The notes under the pieces: generated by a model
Databases searched by the model: none
What the model was told of the DNA's origin: nothing
The model's input: the letters and a program-made list of their open reading frames with translations, nothing else
DNA from: Campylobacteraceae bacterium
Lineage (GTDB): Bacteria > Campylobacterota > Campylobacteria > Campylobacterales > Sulfurovaceae
Direction: 5' to 3'
Assembly: GCA_026985495.1 (NCBI GenBank)
Contig: JALSQJ010000239.1
Span: 1 to 7,093 of the forward strand
Length of the DNA stretch: 7,093 nt
Shown here: positions 1 to 5,573 of the stretch, piece by piece
Position numbering within the stretch: the stretch's first letter is position 1
Layout: each line of letters starts with the position of its first letter
Position numbers and translations under genes: made by a program

Positions 1-164
1 CCACCAGCATCAACAATGGCTTTTTGAATGGCTTTAGCTTCAGCTTCACCTGAACGATAATTTACCCATACTTTAAGACCAAATCCTGCTAAACTTTTGG
101 CTATCTCTGCCCCTATTCCTCTACTTGCACCTGTTACGAGTACATTTTTACCTGTAAATTTCAT
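1..164 (-). CDS. fabG: 3-oxoacyl-ACP reductase FabG, N-terminal part (cut by window edge)
   Basis: The first 54 residues are visible; the rest lies left of the window. They begin MKFTGKNVLVTGASRGIG, which is the N-terminal beta-strand and glycine-rich NADP-binding loop (TGxxxGxG, residues 11-18) of a classical short-chain dehydrogenase/reductase. KVWVNYRS (residues 31-38) follows as the second Rossmann strand, with an Arg placed to bind the NADPH 2'-phosphate. FabG reduces 3-oxoacyl-ACP to 3-hydroxyacyl-ACP in cytosolic fatty acid elongation. The catalytic Ser-Tyr-Lys residues are not in view, so another SDR cannot be formally excluded. The MKFTGKNVLVTGASRGIG opening and a neighbourhood shared with gpmI, mraY and murD favour FabG. 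The ATG at 164-162 is preceded by AAAGG about 6 nt upstream. The gene is co-oriented with the two TerB-like genes and gpmI. Confidence 0.88.
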   Translation of the reverse strand, partial: MKFTGKNVLVTGASRGIGAEIAKSLAGFGLKVWVNYRSGEAEAKAIQKAIVDAG

Positions 165-244
165 TATTAACCTTTTGAAATAAATTGGCTTATTTTACTC
201 TAATAGTTGTTAAATTGTTGTGAAAAATGAAAAGAAGTAGAAGG
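165..244 (-). promoter_or_regulatory. fabG 5' region with possible -10 box
   Basis: This AT-rich stretch lies between the hairpin behind the upstream TerB-like gene and the fabG start. On the minus strand TAAAAT at 197-192 could be a sigma-70 -10 box about 28 nt before the ATG. No convincing -35 is seen, which is usual for the AT-rich promoters of this bacterial group. The call is weak; fabG could also be served by read-through from upstream. Confidence 0.25.
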
Positions 245-268
245 GATATAGATAAAAGTATCTATATC
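245..268 (-). terminator. Perfect 10-bp AU-rich stem-loop after TerB-like gene A
   Basis: On the minus strand the arms GATATAGATA and TATCTATATC pair perfectly around the loop CTTT, beginning 2 nt after the TAA of the TerB-like gene. The downstream strand continues CCTTCTACTTCTTTTC, which is pyrimidine-rich but lacks a clean T-tract. It may be a weak intrinsic terminator or a 3'-end-stabilising hairpin separating the TerB-like genes from fabG. The stem is nearly all A-U, so efficient termination is doubtful. Confidence 0.4.
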
Positions 269-270
269 TA

Positions 271-612
271 TTAACTCAATTTAAATGCCTCTTTAACTCT
301 ATCAAAAAGCTCATAATCATCATCTTCAAGATTGCTCTTTATAATAATATGATTAAGCTGTTTAAGTATAGACATTTTTGCATAGACTTCATTGTGTAAA
401 GCATTTGCAATAATAGCTATCTGTGTATCTATATTGTACTCTTGAGTCATCGTCTTATCTAACAACTCTTTTGCTTCCTCTACTGTCATATCAGGAAAAT
501 CTTGTCTCATAAATCTACAGAATAGAGGTCGCTCTGTATCAAGGTCTTTATTGTCCAACTTAATCACATGACAAAAGAGTGATGCCACAGACTCTTTCAA
601 CATCTTATCCAT
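271..612 (-). CDS. Small helical TerB-like protein A (hypothetical)
   Basis: A 113-residue soluble protein that appears entirely alpha-helical, with no signal peptide or membrane segment. It is clearly paralogous to the gene at 720-1070: they share KESVA, LFC, IKL, RFM.QDF, NIDT and the block KMSILKQLNH (residues 79-88). By eye the two are 55-60% identical along almost their full length. The layout resembles TerB-like folds, with two helical halves each followed by an acidic turn: LDNKDLDTE (19-27), then NLEDDDYELFDRV (94-106). That assignment is inference from the pattern, and no function is known to me. The start was chosen at the ATG at 612-610 because GAGGAGG lies 5 nt upstream. The reading frame continues 18 codons further upstream with a hydrophobic stretch (MLNFMFIWILYIIYEEAN), but those codons include the Shine-Dalgarno itself, so they are probably untranslated leader. 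Confidence 0.8.
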   Translation of the reverse strand: MDKMLKESVASLFCHVIKLDNKDLDTERPLFCRFMRQDFPDMTVEEAKELLDKTMTQEYNIDTQIAIIANALHNEVYAKMSILKQLNHIIIKSNLEDDDYELFDRVKEAFKLS

Positions 613-617
613 ATTAG

Positions 618-642
618 CCTCCTCATATATTATATATAATAT
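618..642 (-). promoter_or_regulatory. Promoter-like AT palindrome and strong SD of TerB-like gene A
   Basis: The perfect 16-bp palindrome ATATTATATATAATAT at 627-642 precedes GAGGAGG at 624-618 on the minus strand. It contains -10-like hexamers: TATTAT at 641-636 and TATAAT at 634-629. The second would start transcription inside the SD, so the first fits better and gives a leader of roughly 17 nt. Gene A may therefore be transcribed separately from gene B. No -35 box is evident. Confidence 0.35.
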
Positions 643-663
643 CCAAATAAACATAAAATTTAA

Positions 664-684
664 CACTTTTTTAGTAAAAAAGTG
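664..684 (-). repeat. 9-bp perfect stem-loop between the two TerB-like genes
   Basis: CACTTTTTT and AAAAAAGTG pair perfectly across a 3-nt loop. The structure is the same read from either strand. It sits between gene B's stop (720) and the promoter-like region of gene A. Reading with the genes, the 3' arm is A-rich and followed by TTAAATTTT, so it is not a standard intrinsic terminator. A processing site or weak attenuator is possible. Confidence 0.4.
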
Positions 685-719
685 ACTCTTTTTGTCATAT
701 TTCCTCTTTTATTTATTAC

Positions 720-1070
720 CTATGCTCTTTTCCTCTCAAAAAACGATTTTTTTACTTTATCAAAAAAGTCATAATCTTCATCTCCTATTTTACCTCTAAA
801 GATAAGATGATTTAACTGTTTTAAGATACTCATCTTAGAGTAGGGTTCATTGTAAAGTGCATTACTTATAATAGAGATATGTGTATCGATATTATCTACC
901 TCTTTCTCCATTATCTCCTCTAAAAGCTCTTCTGCCTCTCTAGCTTCACAATCAAAATCTTGACTCATAAAACGAACAAATAGAGGCTTCTCTACCTTTA
1001 TATCTTTACCCTCCAACTTAATGGCATAACAGAATAGTGTTGCTACTGACTCCTTAATCATTAAATCCAT
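720..1070 (-). CDS. Small helical TerB-like protein B (hypothetical)
   Basis: A 116-residue paralogue of the protein at 271-612, in tandem and in the same direction. Landmarks sit at identical residue positions in both: KESVA at 6-10, NIDT at 60-63, KMSILKQLNH at 79-88, and a C-terminal acidic helix DEDYDFFDKVKKSF at 97-110. It ends in a basic tail (FERKRA) that the other lacks. It is predicted to be cytosolic and all-helical, with no catalytic motif visible. The TerB-like label rests on helix pattern only, and the role is unknown. The start ATG at 1070-1068 has GGGAG 7 nt upstream. A 263-bp inverted-repeat element ends only 19 nt before the start codon, just upstream of the Shine-Dalgarno. 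Any original promoter has therefore been displaced, and transcription must come from the element or from gpmI. Confidence 0.8.
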   Translation of the reverse strand: MDLMIKESVATLFCYAIKLEGKDIKVEKPLFVRFMSQDFDCEAREAEELLEEIMEKEVDNIDTHISIISNALYNEPYSKMSILKQLNHLIFRGKIGDEDYDFFDKVKKSFFERKRA

Positions 1071-1082
1071 AATAAGTCTCCC

Positions 1083-1089
1083 TTTTTAA
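1083..1089. repeat. Left copy of 7-bp flanking direct repeat (candidate target-site duplication)
   Basis: TTTTTAA immediately precedes the left terminus CCTGAG of the inverted-repeat element. The same 7 bp immediately follow the right terminus, at 1353-1359. This is what a transposition target duplication would look like. The AT-only sequence means chance matching cannot be excluded. Confidence 0.6.
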
Positions 1090-1352
1090 CCTGAGTTCGA
1101 CGGAATATCATAGCCACAATTTTACGAGGTTTTTTATAGGCAATGTCACATTTTTGCAGGACTAACTGGTTAATTCAAAAAAATATCTCTAAGCATATGG
1201 GAAACCTCGTAAAACCCAAAGGGAAGCATAAAAATAGGCAATCTTTCCTAAATAAAATTCTTGAATTAGCTACGGCTAGTCCTACAAATTTAATTTTGAA
1301 AACCTTACCTATTTTTAGGCTTTTGTGACTATGATATTCCGTCGAACTCAGG
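1090..1352. mobile_element. 263-bp MITE-like element with 30-bp terminal inverted repeats
   Basis: The termini are inverted repeats: 1090-1119 (beginning CCTGAGTTCGACGGAATATC) and 1323-1352 match at 29 of 30 positions, the mismatch being at 1114. A 7-bp direct repeat flanks the element. The interior has further nested complementarity. The pairs 1153-1165/1276-1288 (11 of 13) and 1171-1178/1261-1268 (8 of 8) are collinear with the termini. Competing pairs are 1120-1132/1202-1214 (13 of 13) and 1229-1238/1308-1317 (10 of 10). No credible coding sequence is inside; a 61-codon frame at 1143-1328 has no SD and no recognisable features. It therefore looks non-autonomous, mobilised by a transposase encoded elsewhere. 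I cannot name the insertion sequence family. Together with its flanks it accounts for most of the 354-bp gap between gpmI and the TerB-like gene. Confidence 0.75.
1107..1112 (-). promoter_or_regulatory. Outward -10-like TATGAT in the element terminus, facing TerB-like gene B
   Basis: On the minus strand TATGAT occurs within the left terminus, about 37 nt before the start codon of TerB-like gene B. Transcription would begin near 1100 and give a leader of about 30 nt containing the GGGAG Shine-Dalgarno. No good -35 is seen; the sequence about 17 bp upstream is an A-tract. Because the termini are inverted repeats, the right end carries the same hexamer facing outward into the gpmI 3' side. Confidence 0.35.
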
Positions 1353-1359
1353 TTTTTAA
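1353..1359. repeat. Right copy of 7-bp flanking direct repeat
   Basis: TTTTTAA directly follows the right terminus ending CTCAGG and matches 1083-1089. It marks the right boundary of the inverted-repeat element at 1352. Confidence 0.6.
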
Positions 1360-1385
1360 CTTTATAAATAATAGCAAAATAACCA

Positions 1386-1417
1386 TAAACAAAAATAAAA
1401 TTGTTTATTTTTATTTA
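1386..1417 (-). terminator. AT-only stem-loop behind gpmI
   Basis: The arms 1386-1399 and 1404-1417 pair at 13 of 14 positions around a 4-nt loop, starting about 8 nt after the gpmI stop codon. On the minus strand the 3' arm is T-rich (TTTATTTTTGTTTA). It may be a weak terminator or a transcript 3' end. With no G-C pairs in the stem, it might let transcription continue into the TerB-like genes. Confidence 0.3.
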
Positions 1418-1424
1418 AAAAAGT

Positions 1425-2912
1425 TTAATTTACCAATAAACTTTCGTCCATCTCTTCTGGTATATCTAATCCCATAATGGTTAAAACTGTTGGTGCAACA
1501 TTGTTTAGCCCCCCTCCACTCTTTAACTCACTAACTCCTTTAGCCATAACATAACACCAAACATCACCCACAGTATGGTTGGTTAATACATCTCCATTGG
1601 CATCTTTCATCTCTTCACAATTTCCATGGTCGGAAGTTAACACAATAGCATAATCACTCTCTTTTGCTTTTTCAATAATTAATCCAAGCTCTCGGTCAAC
1701 AGCATTAACTGCTTTACAAGCAGCCTCATAATCTCCTGTGTGACCTACCATATCACCATTGGCAAAATTTACTACAATTAGGTCATACTCCTCACTCATA
1801 CCATTACGAACAGCCTCTCCAACCTCTGGAGCTGACATCTCTGGTTTCATATTATAAGTTTTTACATCTGGGCTAGGAATCAATACTCTACTTTCACCTA
1901 TCATCGGCTCTTCAACTCCACCATTTAAGAAAAAAGTCACATGAGCATACTTCTCTGTCTCTGCTGTGTGGAGTTGTGTTAATCTAGCATTTGATACTAC
2001 CTCTGCCAAACTATTTTTAGGTACCTCTTTTTCAAACATAATTGGGTGGGTAAAGTTAGCATCATATTTGGTTAGAGTTGTAATATTTAAAGGTAGATAC
2101 TCTCTCTCAAACCCTTCAAACTCTCTATCTCCTAGTGCCATAGTAATCTCTCTTACTCTATCTGAACGGAAATTTGCTAAAACAACAGCATCTTCCTCTT
2201 GCATACCCTCATATCCATTTAGTGCAACTGCCTCTAAAAACTCATCGGTAATATTTTTCTCATAACTCTTTTGAATATACTCAATAGCACTAAGTTCACT
2301 ACTTGGAGTCGCTTCTACAATGGCTCTATACCCTTGCTCGACACGCTCCCAACGGTTATCTCTATCCATTGTGTAGAAGCGTCCTGAAAGTGTTGCAATA
2401 GATATATTATCACTACAAATCTTCTCTATCTCTTCTATATAGGTTGGTGCAGAGGTTGGAGAGACATCTCTTCCATCGGTAATAAGGTGTAAAAATACCT
2501 TTTTACCTCTACTCTCTGCCAATGTTGCTAAACCCATAATATGCTCAATATGTGAATGGACTCCACCATCACTAAGAAGCCCAATGATATGAACTCTATT
2601 GCTCTTCTCTAATGTTCTATTTAAAGCTACATTATCTTCAATTGAACCATCTTTAATTGCTAAACTAACCTTAACTAAATCTTGATACAAAATACGACCA
2701 GACCCAATACACATGTGACCCACTTCAGAGTTTCCCATCTGCCCCTCTGGCAAACCAACACTCAAGCCATGTGTAGAGATAAGTGTTTTTGGTACTTCAG
2801 TAAGCAATCTATCATAGGTTGGTTTAACTGCATCTTTAAATGCATTACAGCTACTATCTGGTTTACACCCTATCCCATCAGTGATAATTAAAAGAGTTTT
2901 TTGTATCTTCAT
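1425..2912 (-). CDS. gpmI: 2,3-bisphosphoglycerate-independent phosphoglycerate mutase
   Basis: This cytosolic, metal-dependent enzyme interconverts 3- and 2-phosphoglycerate in glycolysis and gluconeogenesis through a phosphoserine intermediate. The protein has 495 residues, slightly under the usual 505-515. Alkaline-phosphatase-superfamily features are all present: D12 in LLIITDGIG; nucleophile S62 in MGNSEVGH; SDGGVHSH (114-121); TDGRDVSPTSAP (145-156); ANFRSDR (246-252); KYAHVT (321-326); NGDMVGHTGD (385-394); TSDHGN (426-431); and NHTVGD (445-450). D12 and S62 match the numbering I recall for the Bacillus enzyme. The chosen ATG (2912-2910) is preceded in frame by a TTG at 2915-2913. The only SD-like sequence, AGGG, lies 10 nt before the ATG and 7 nt before the TTG, so a TTG start giving one extra residue is possible. 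The gene is divergent from mraY. Confidence 0.97.
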   Translation of the reverse strand: MKIQKTLLIITDGIGCKPDSSCNAFKDAVKPTYDRLLTEVPKTLISTHGLSVGLPEGQMGNSEVGHMCIGSGRILYQDLVKVSLAIKDGSIEDNVALNRTLEKSNRVHIIGLLSDGGVHSHIEHIMGLATLAESRGKKVFLHLITDGRDVSPTSAPTYIEEIEKICSDNISIATLSGRFYTMDRDNRWERVEQGYRAIVEATPSSELSAIEYIQKSYEKNITDEFLEAVALNGYEGMQEEDAVVLANFRSDRVREITMALGDREFEGFEREYLPLNITTLTKYDANFTHPIMFEKEVPKNSLAEVVSNARLTQLHTAETEKYAHVTFFLNGGVEEPMIGESRVLIPSPDVKTYNMKPEMSAPEVGEAVRNGMSEEYDLIVVNFANGDMVGHTGDYEAACKAVNAVDRELGLIIEKAKESDYAIVLTSDHGNCEEMKDANGDVLTNHTVGDVWCYVMAKGVSELKSGGGLNNVAPTVLTIMGLDIPEEMDESLLVN

Positions 2913-2998
2913 CAAACTTTGACCCTATCTTTATAAAATTTTAAGTAAAATATCACTTATTTACTTAAATAGAGACTAATTTTAGGATATTAAATTTT
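2913..2998. promoter_or_regulatory. Divergent gpmI/mraY promoter region with inverted repeat
   Basis: This 86-bp AT-rich spacer must hold promoters for both directions. A perfect 10-bp inverted repeat, TTTAAGTAAA (2940-2949) and TTTACTTAAA (2960-2969), is spaced by 10 bp, so arm centres lie 20 bp apart, roughly two helical turns. A minus-strand TATAAA at 2935-2930 is a candidate -10 for gpmI. For mraY an AGGA lies about 11 nt before the ATG, a rather long spacing. The repeat could be a dimeric regulator's operator; no known regulator motif is recognised. Confidence 0.4.
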
Positions 2999-4060
2999 AT
3001 GTTATACGCTTTTTATCAATATTTCGACATCAACCTTTTTCAATACATCTCAGTGAGAGCTGGGTTCGGTTTTTTTATTGCATTTCTCCTCACTCTCTAT
3101 ATGTTACCTAAATATATGGCGTGGGCTATCTCAAAAAAGACCCATCAACCTATCAATAAGTATGTACCAAACCATTCAAATAAAGCCAATACTCCTACAA
3201 TGGGTGGGGCTATCTTTGTTTTAGCAACCGTTATTTCACTTCTTTTGACTATTGACATAACCAACCATTTTGTTATAGCAGGTCTTATTGCTCTTATAGG
3301 GTTTGCACTGGTGGGCTTTCAAGATGATTTAGGAAAAATATTAACAGGTGACAACCTTAAAGGTCTAAGCAGTAGAGGAAAACTAATCTTACAAGCTGTT
3401 GTAGCACTTACTGTCTCTCTCTACTTAGTCTCTGTTGCTAACTTTCCAACTACACTATATGTTCCTTTTATAAAAGAGTCTCTTTTCGATATGGGTTACT
3501 TTGCACCTGCCTTTTGGGTCTTTGTATTTTTAGCAGTAAGCAATGCCGTCAACTTAACCGATGGGTTAGATGGTTTAGCAACAGTTCCCTCTATTATCTC
3601 ATTAGCAACACTTGGTATTATTGTCTATTTAACAGGTCATGCTATCTTCTCTGGTTATCTCTACATGCCAAATATTAAAGGAGTTGGAGAGGTCACTATT
3701 TTAGCTGCTTCTCTCTCTGGAGCACTACTTGGCTTCTTGTGGTTCAACTGTTACCCTGCTGAAATTTTTATGGGTGATACAGGGTCATTAACCATTGGTG
3801 GAGTCATTGCTTACATGGGTATTCTTGGCAAAAGTGAAGTTCTACTAGTTATCATAGGACTTATATTTCTTATTGAAACCATCTCTGTTATTCTACAAGT
3901 AGGTAGCTACAAACTTCGCAAGAGACGTATCTTTCTTATGGCACCCATTCACCACCATTTTGAGATGAAAAAATGGGCAGAGAACAAAATTATTGTACGT
4001 TTTTGGATGATATCATTCATCTCAAATATAATTGCACTTATTACACTAAAGATACGATAA
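2999..4060 (+). CDS. mraY: Phospho-N-acetylmuramoyl-pentapeptide-transferase MraY
   Basis: This integral membrane enzyme transfers phospho-MurNAc-pentapeptide from UDP to undecaprenyl phosphate, producing lipid I on the inner face of the cytoplasmic membrane. At 353 residues it has the family's usual length, with about ten hydrophobic segments. The diagnostic motifs are present: TPTMGGAIF (65-73), the Asp pair D109-D110 in [21 protein letters not shown] (181-194), the essential Asp in FMGDTGSL (D260), and the cytoplasmic HHH motif in PIHHHFEM (H318-H320). The ATG at 2999 follows AGGA at a longish distance. The stop overlaps the murD start by one base (TAATG), so the two genes are translationally coupled and supply consecutive cell-wall precursor steps. 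Confidence 0.98.
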   Translation: MLYAFYQYFDINLFQYISVRAGFGFFIAFLLTLYMLPKYMAWAISKKTHQPINKYVPNHSNKANTPTMGGAIFVLATVISLLLTIDITNHFVIAGLIALIGFALVGFQDDLGKILTGDNLKGLSSRGKLILQAVVALTVSLYLVSVANFPTTLYVPFIKESLFDMGYFAPAFWVFVFLAVSNAVNLTDGLDGLATVPSIISLATLGIIVYLTGHAIFSGYLYMPNIKGVGEVTILAASLSGALLGFLWFNCYPAEIFMGDTGSLTIGGVIAYMGILGKSEVLLVIIGLIFLIETISVILQVGSYKLRKRRIFLMAPIHHHFEMKKWAENKIIVRFWMISFISNIIALITLKIR

Positions 4061-5265
4061 TGAAGAAGCCTACTCTTTTTGGATATGGAATTACCACCAA
4101 AGCGATAGCAAAAAAAGTTGGTGGTAGTTGCACTTTCTATGATGATAATGTAAAAAAGCCTTACATAGATGAAGATAAAAATCAAATTTTACCCTCTTCC
4201 CTTTTTGACCCAAATAGTAGTGAATTAGAAGTAACAACACCAAGTCTTCCACCAACCCATCCACTCATAAACTCTGCTAAACATCTACTAAGTGAGTATG
4301 ACTACTTTGCAAATAAGATGCCTTTCTCTATCTGGATTAGTGGAACAAATGGAAAGACAACCACCACACAGATGCTACAACACCTTTTAGAGAAGAGAGG
4401 GTCTGTTGCAGGTGGAAATATTGGAACACCTTTAGCTGAGCTAGACCCACAAGCACCTATTTGGATACTTGAATCAAGCTCTTTTACCCTACACCATACC
4501 AATATTGCCTCGCCAAATATCTACCTCTTACTCCCTATTACCCCTGACCATCTCGATTGGCATGGTACTCCAGAGCAGTATGAATCTGATAAACTAAAAC
4601 CTCTTCTAACTATGAAAGAGGGAGAGATGGCACTTATTCCCAAAGGGCTAACCCTTCCTCAAACTAATGCCTTTGTGGTTGAGTATGACTCTACACAATT
4701 TTTAGAGAACTATTTTGAGATTGATAGCTCTAAAATACGATTTAAAGCAGCCTTTTTAGAAGATGCTCTATTGGCACTAGCCGTTACTAAAACTCTTTTT
4801 GATGAGATAGATTATGAGAAGATAAATAACTTTACATTAGATAACCATAGACAAGAGGAGACCAAAGATAGTTTAGGACGACTCTGGGTCAATGACTCAA
4901 AAGCTACGAACCTTGATGCAGCAATTCAAGCTATAAAAACTTATGATGACCGTTTTATTCATCTTATTGTAGGGGGGAACGACAAAGGGGCAGACTTAAC
5001 TCCTCTTTTTAAACTTATGGCAACCAAACAATTACATCTCTACACCATTGGAGCAAACTCTAAAAAGTTAGCTCTATTAGCTAAAAAATATGGGGTAGAG
5101 TTTACCTCATCTCAAACTCTTGAAAATGCTATTAATACCATTGCTACAAATCGAAACCAAAATGATGTCGCCCTACTCTCTCCAGCAGCAGCTAGTTTTG
5201 ACCAATTTAACTCTTATAAACATCGTGGAGAAGAGTTTTTTAGATTTGTAAAGAAGATTAAGTAA
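4060..5265 (+). CDS. murD: UDP-N-acetylmuramoyl-L-alanine--D-glutamate ligase MurD
   Basis: This cytosolic ATP-dependent Mur ligase adds D-glutamate to UDP-MurNAc-L-Ala. The start is the ATG at 4060-4062, overlapping the mraY stop; the frame stays open 29 codons further inside mraY, which is not credible coding. The protein has 401 residues, shorter than the roughly 440 of the E. coli enzyme. The shortening appears mostly in the N-terminal UDP-binding domain, which opens with FGYGITTKAIAKK. Motifs in order: P-loop SGTNGKTTTT (94-103), ESSSFTL (138-144), TPDHLDWHG (161-169), DNHRQEE (261-267), NDSKATN (278-284), GGNDKGADL (305-313), and the C-terminal LLSPAAASFDQF. The domain order and SPAAASFDQF are MurD-specific and argue against MurC, MurE or MurF. 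Confidence 0.97.
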   Translation: MKKPTLFGYGITTKAIAKKVGGSCTFYDDNVKKPYIDEDKNQILPSSLFDPNSSELEVTTPSLPPTHPLINSAKHLLSEYDYFANKMPFSIWISGTNGKTTTTQMLQHLLEKRGSVAGGNIGTPLAELDPQAPIWILESSSFTLHHTNIASPNIYLLLPITPDHLDWHGTPEQYESDKLKPLLTMKEGEMALIPKGLTLPQTNAFVVEYDSTQFLENYFEIDSSKIRFKAAFLEDALLALAVTKTLFDEIDYEKINNFTLDNHRQEETKDSLGRLWVNDSKATNLDAAIQAIKTYDDRFIHLIVGGNDKGADLTPLFKLMATKQLHLYTIGANSKKLALLAKKYGVEFTSSQTLENAINTIATNRNQNDVALLSPAAASFDQFNSYKHRGEEFFRFVKKIK

Positions 5266-5285
5266 TTTAAGAATTTATTAAGAGT

Positions 5286-5309
5286 AAGTGGCTATAATTT
5301 CAGCCACTT
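5286..5309 (+). promoter_or_regulatory. Stem-loop with embedded TATAAT ahead of tRNA-Phe
   Basis: AAGTGGCT and AGCCACTT pair perfectly across an 8-nt spacer, 20 bp after the murD stop. A consensus -10 TATAAT (5293-5298) overlaps the left arm and loop and lies about 35 nt before the mature tRNA, so it is a good candidate tRNA promoter with a short 5' leader. The hairpin might also act at the mraY-murD 3' end, but no T-tract follows, so it is not a standard intrinsic terminator. No -35 box is obvious. Confidence 0.45.
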
Positions 5310-5333
5310 CAAACATGAAGTACTCCACAGTGT

Positions 5334-5409
5334 GGCTCCATAGCTCAGTTGGTAGAGCAAAGGATTGAAAATCCTTGTGTCGGCGGTTCGATTCCGTCTG
5401 GCGCCACCA
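5334..5409 (+). tRNA. tRNA-Phe (anticodon GAA), CCA encoded
   Basis: A 76-nt cloverleaf: acceptor GGCTCCA/TGGCGCC, D-arm GCTC AGTTGGTA GAGC, anticodon stem AAGGA/TCCTT with loop TTGAAAA (GAA at 5367-5369), variable loop GTGTC, T-stem GGCGG/CCGTC with loop TTCGATT, discriminator A, and encoded CCA. It decodes UUC and UUU. All stems pair, with one G-U in the T-stem, except acceptor position 4-69, where T5337 faces C5402. The gene stands between murD and the signalling genes on the plus strand. Confidence 0.96.
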
Positions 5410-5469
5410 CTTAAATATATCTCCCTAACTTATAGACTCTAACACTATTTAAAACTACTACTCTATTAT

Positions 5470-5491
5470 ATGATACTCCATCGAACTTAGG
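5470..5491 (+). repeat. Solitary diverged copy of the inverted-repeat element terminus
   Basis: The 22-bp segment ATGATA.TCC.TCGAACT.AGG matches the right terminus of the element at 1090-1352 (its positions 1331-1352) at 19 of 22 bases. All three differences are transitions. Similarity weakly continues into the flank (TTATTAA here, TTTTTAA there). No partner terminus is recognisable within the preceding 60 bp or after it. It is either a relic of an old insertion next to tRNA-Phe or a separately conserved motif. Its outward TATGAT points toward the response regulator gene about 100 bp away. Confidence 0.6.
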
Positions 5492-5535
5492 TTATTAAAA
5501 AATACTAAATAGTATTTATTTTAATTATTTTGAGA

Positions 5536-5541
5536 TATAAT
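5536..5541 (+). promoter_or_regulatory. Consensus -10 box for the response regulator operon
   Basis: TATAAT lies about 33 nt before the chosen start codon and about 22 nt before the AAAGGA ribosome binding site, within a very AT-rich stretch. No -35 is recognisable. The 5410-5573 gap otherwise contains only the solitary repeat terminus and AT-rich sequence. Confidence 0.45.
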
Positions 5542-5573
5542 AAAACCTTAAAGATATTAAAAAGGAACATGTG

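Noticed and set aside
613..666. In-frame 18-codon hydrophobic N-terminal extension of TerB-like gene A, which could pass for a signal anchor
   Set aside because: The extension encodes the GAGGAGG Shine-Dalgarno placed 5 nt before the next ATG, lacks its own SD, and the paralogue B starts at the equivalent downstream Met.
1143..1328. 61-codon plus-strand reading frame inside the inverted-repeat element
   Set aside because: It has no Shine-Dalgarno, no recognisable domain, and lies wholly within the non-coding palindromic element; it is best explained as chance.
1090..1352. CRISPR array or group of regularly spaced repeats
   Set aside because: The repeats are inverted ends and nested hairpins, not evenly spaced direct repeats, and no cas genes are present.
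3973..4059. 29-codon upstream extension of murD inside mraY
   Set aside because: It is out of frame with mraY, has no MurD-like residues, and the ATG at 4060 matches the normal MurD N-terminus and TAATG coupling.
3949..4185. Minus-strand open frame across the mraY/murD junction
   Set aside because: It is antisense to two well-supported genes and has no family resemblance or start signal.
5422..5445. Possible left partner (CCTAACTTATAG) for the solitary repeat terminus at 5470
   Set aside because: Only about 7 of 12 positions match the expected CCTGAGTTCGAC, which is not distinguishable from chance in AT-rich sequence.
5334..5491. tRNA-Phe as an integration site (attB/attL) for a genomic island
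   Set aside because: I found no direct repeat of the tRNA 3' end downstream and no integrase in the window; the neighbouring repeat relates to the MITE-like element instead.
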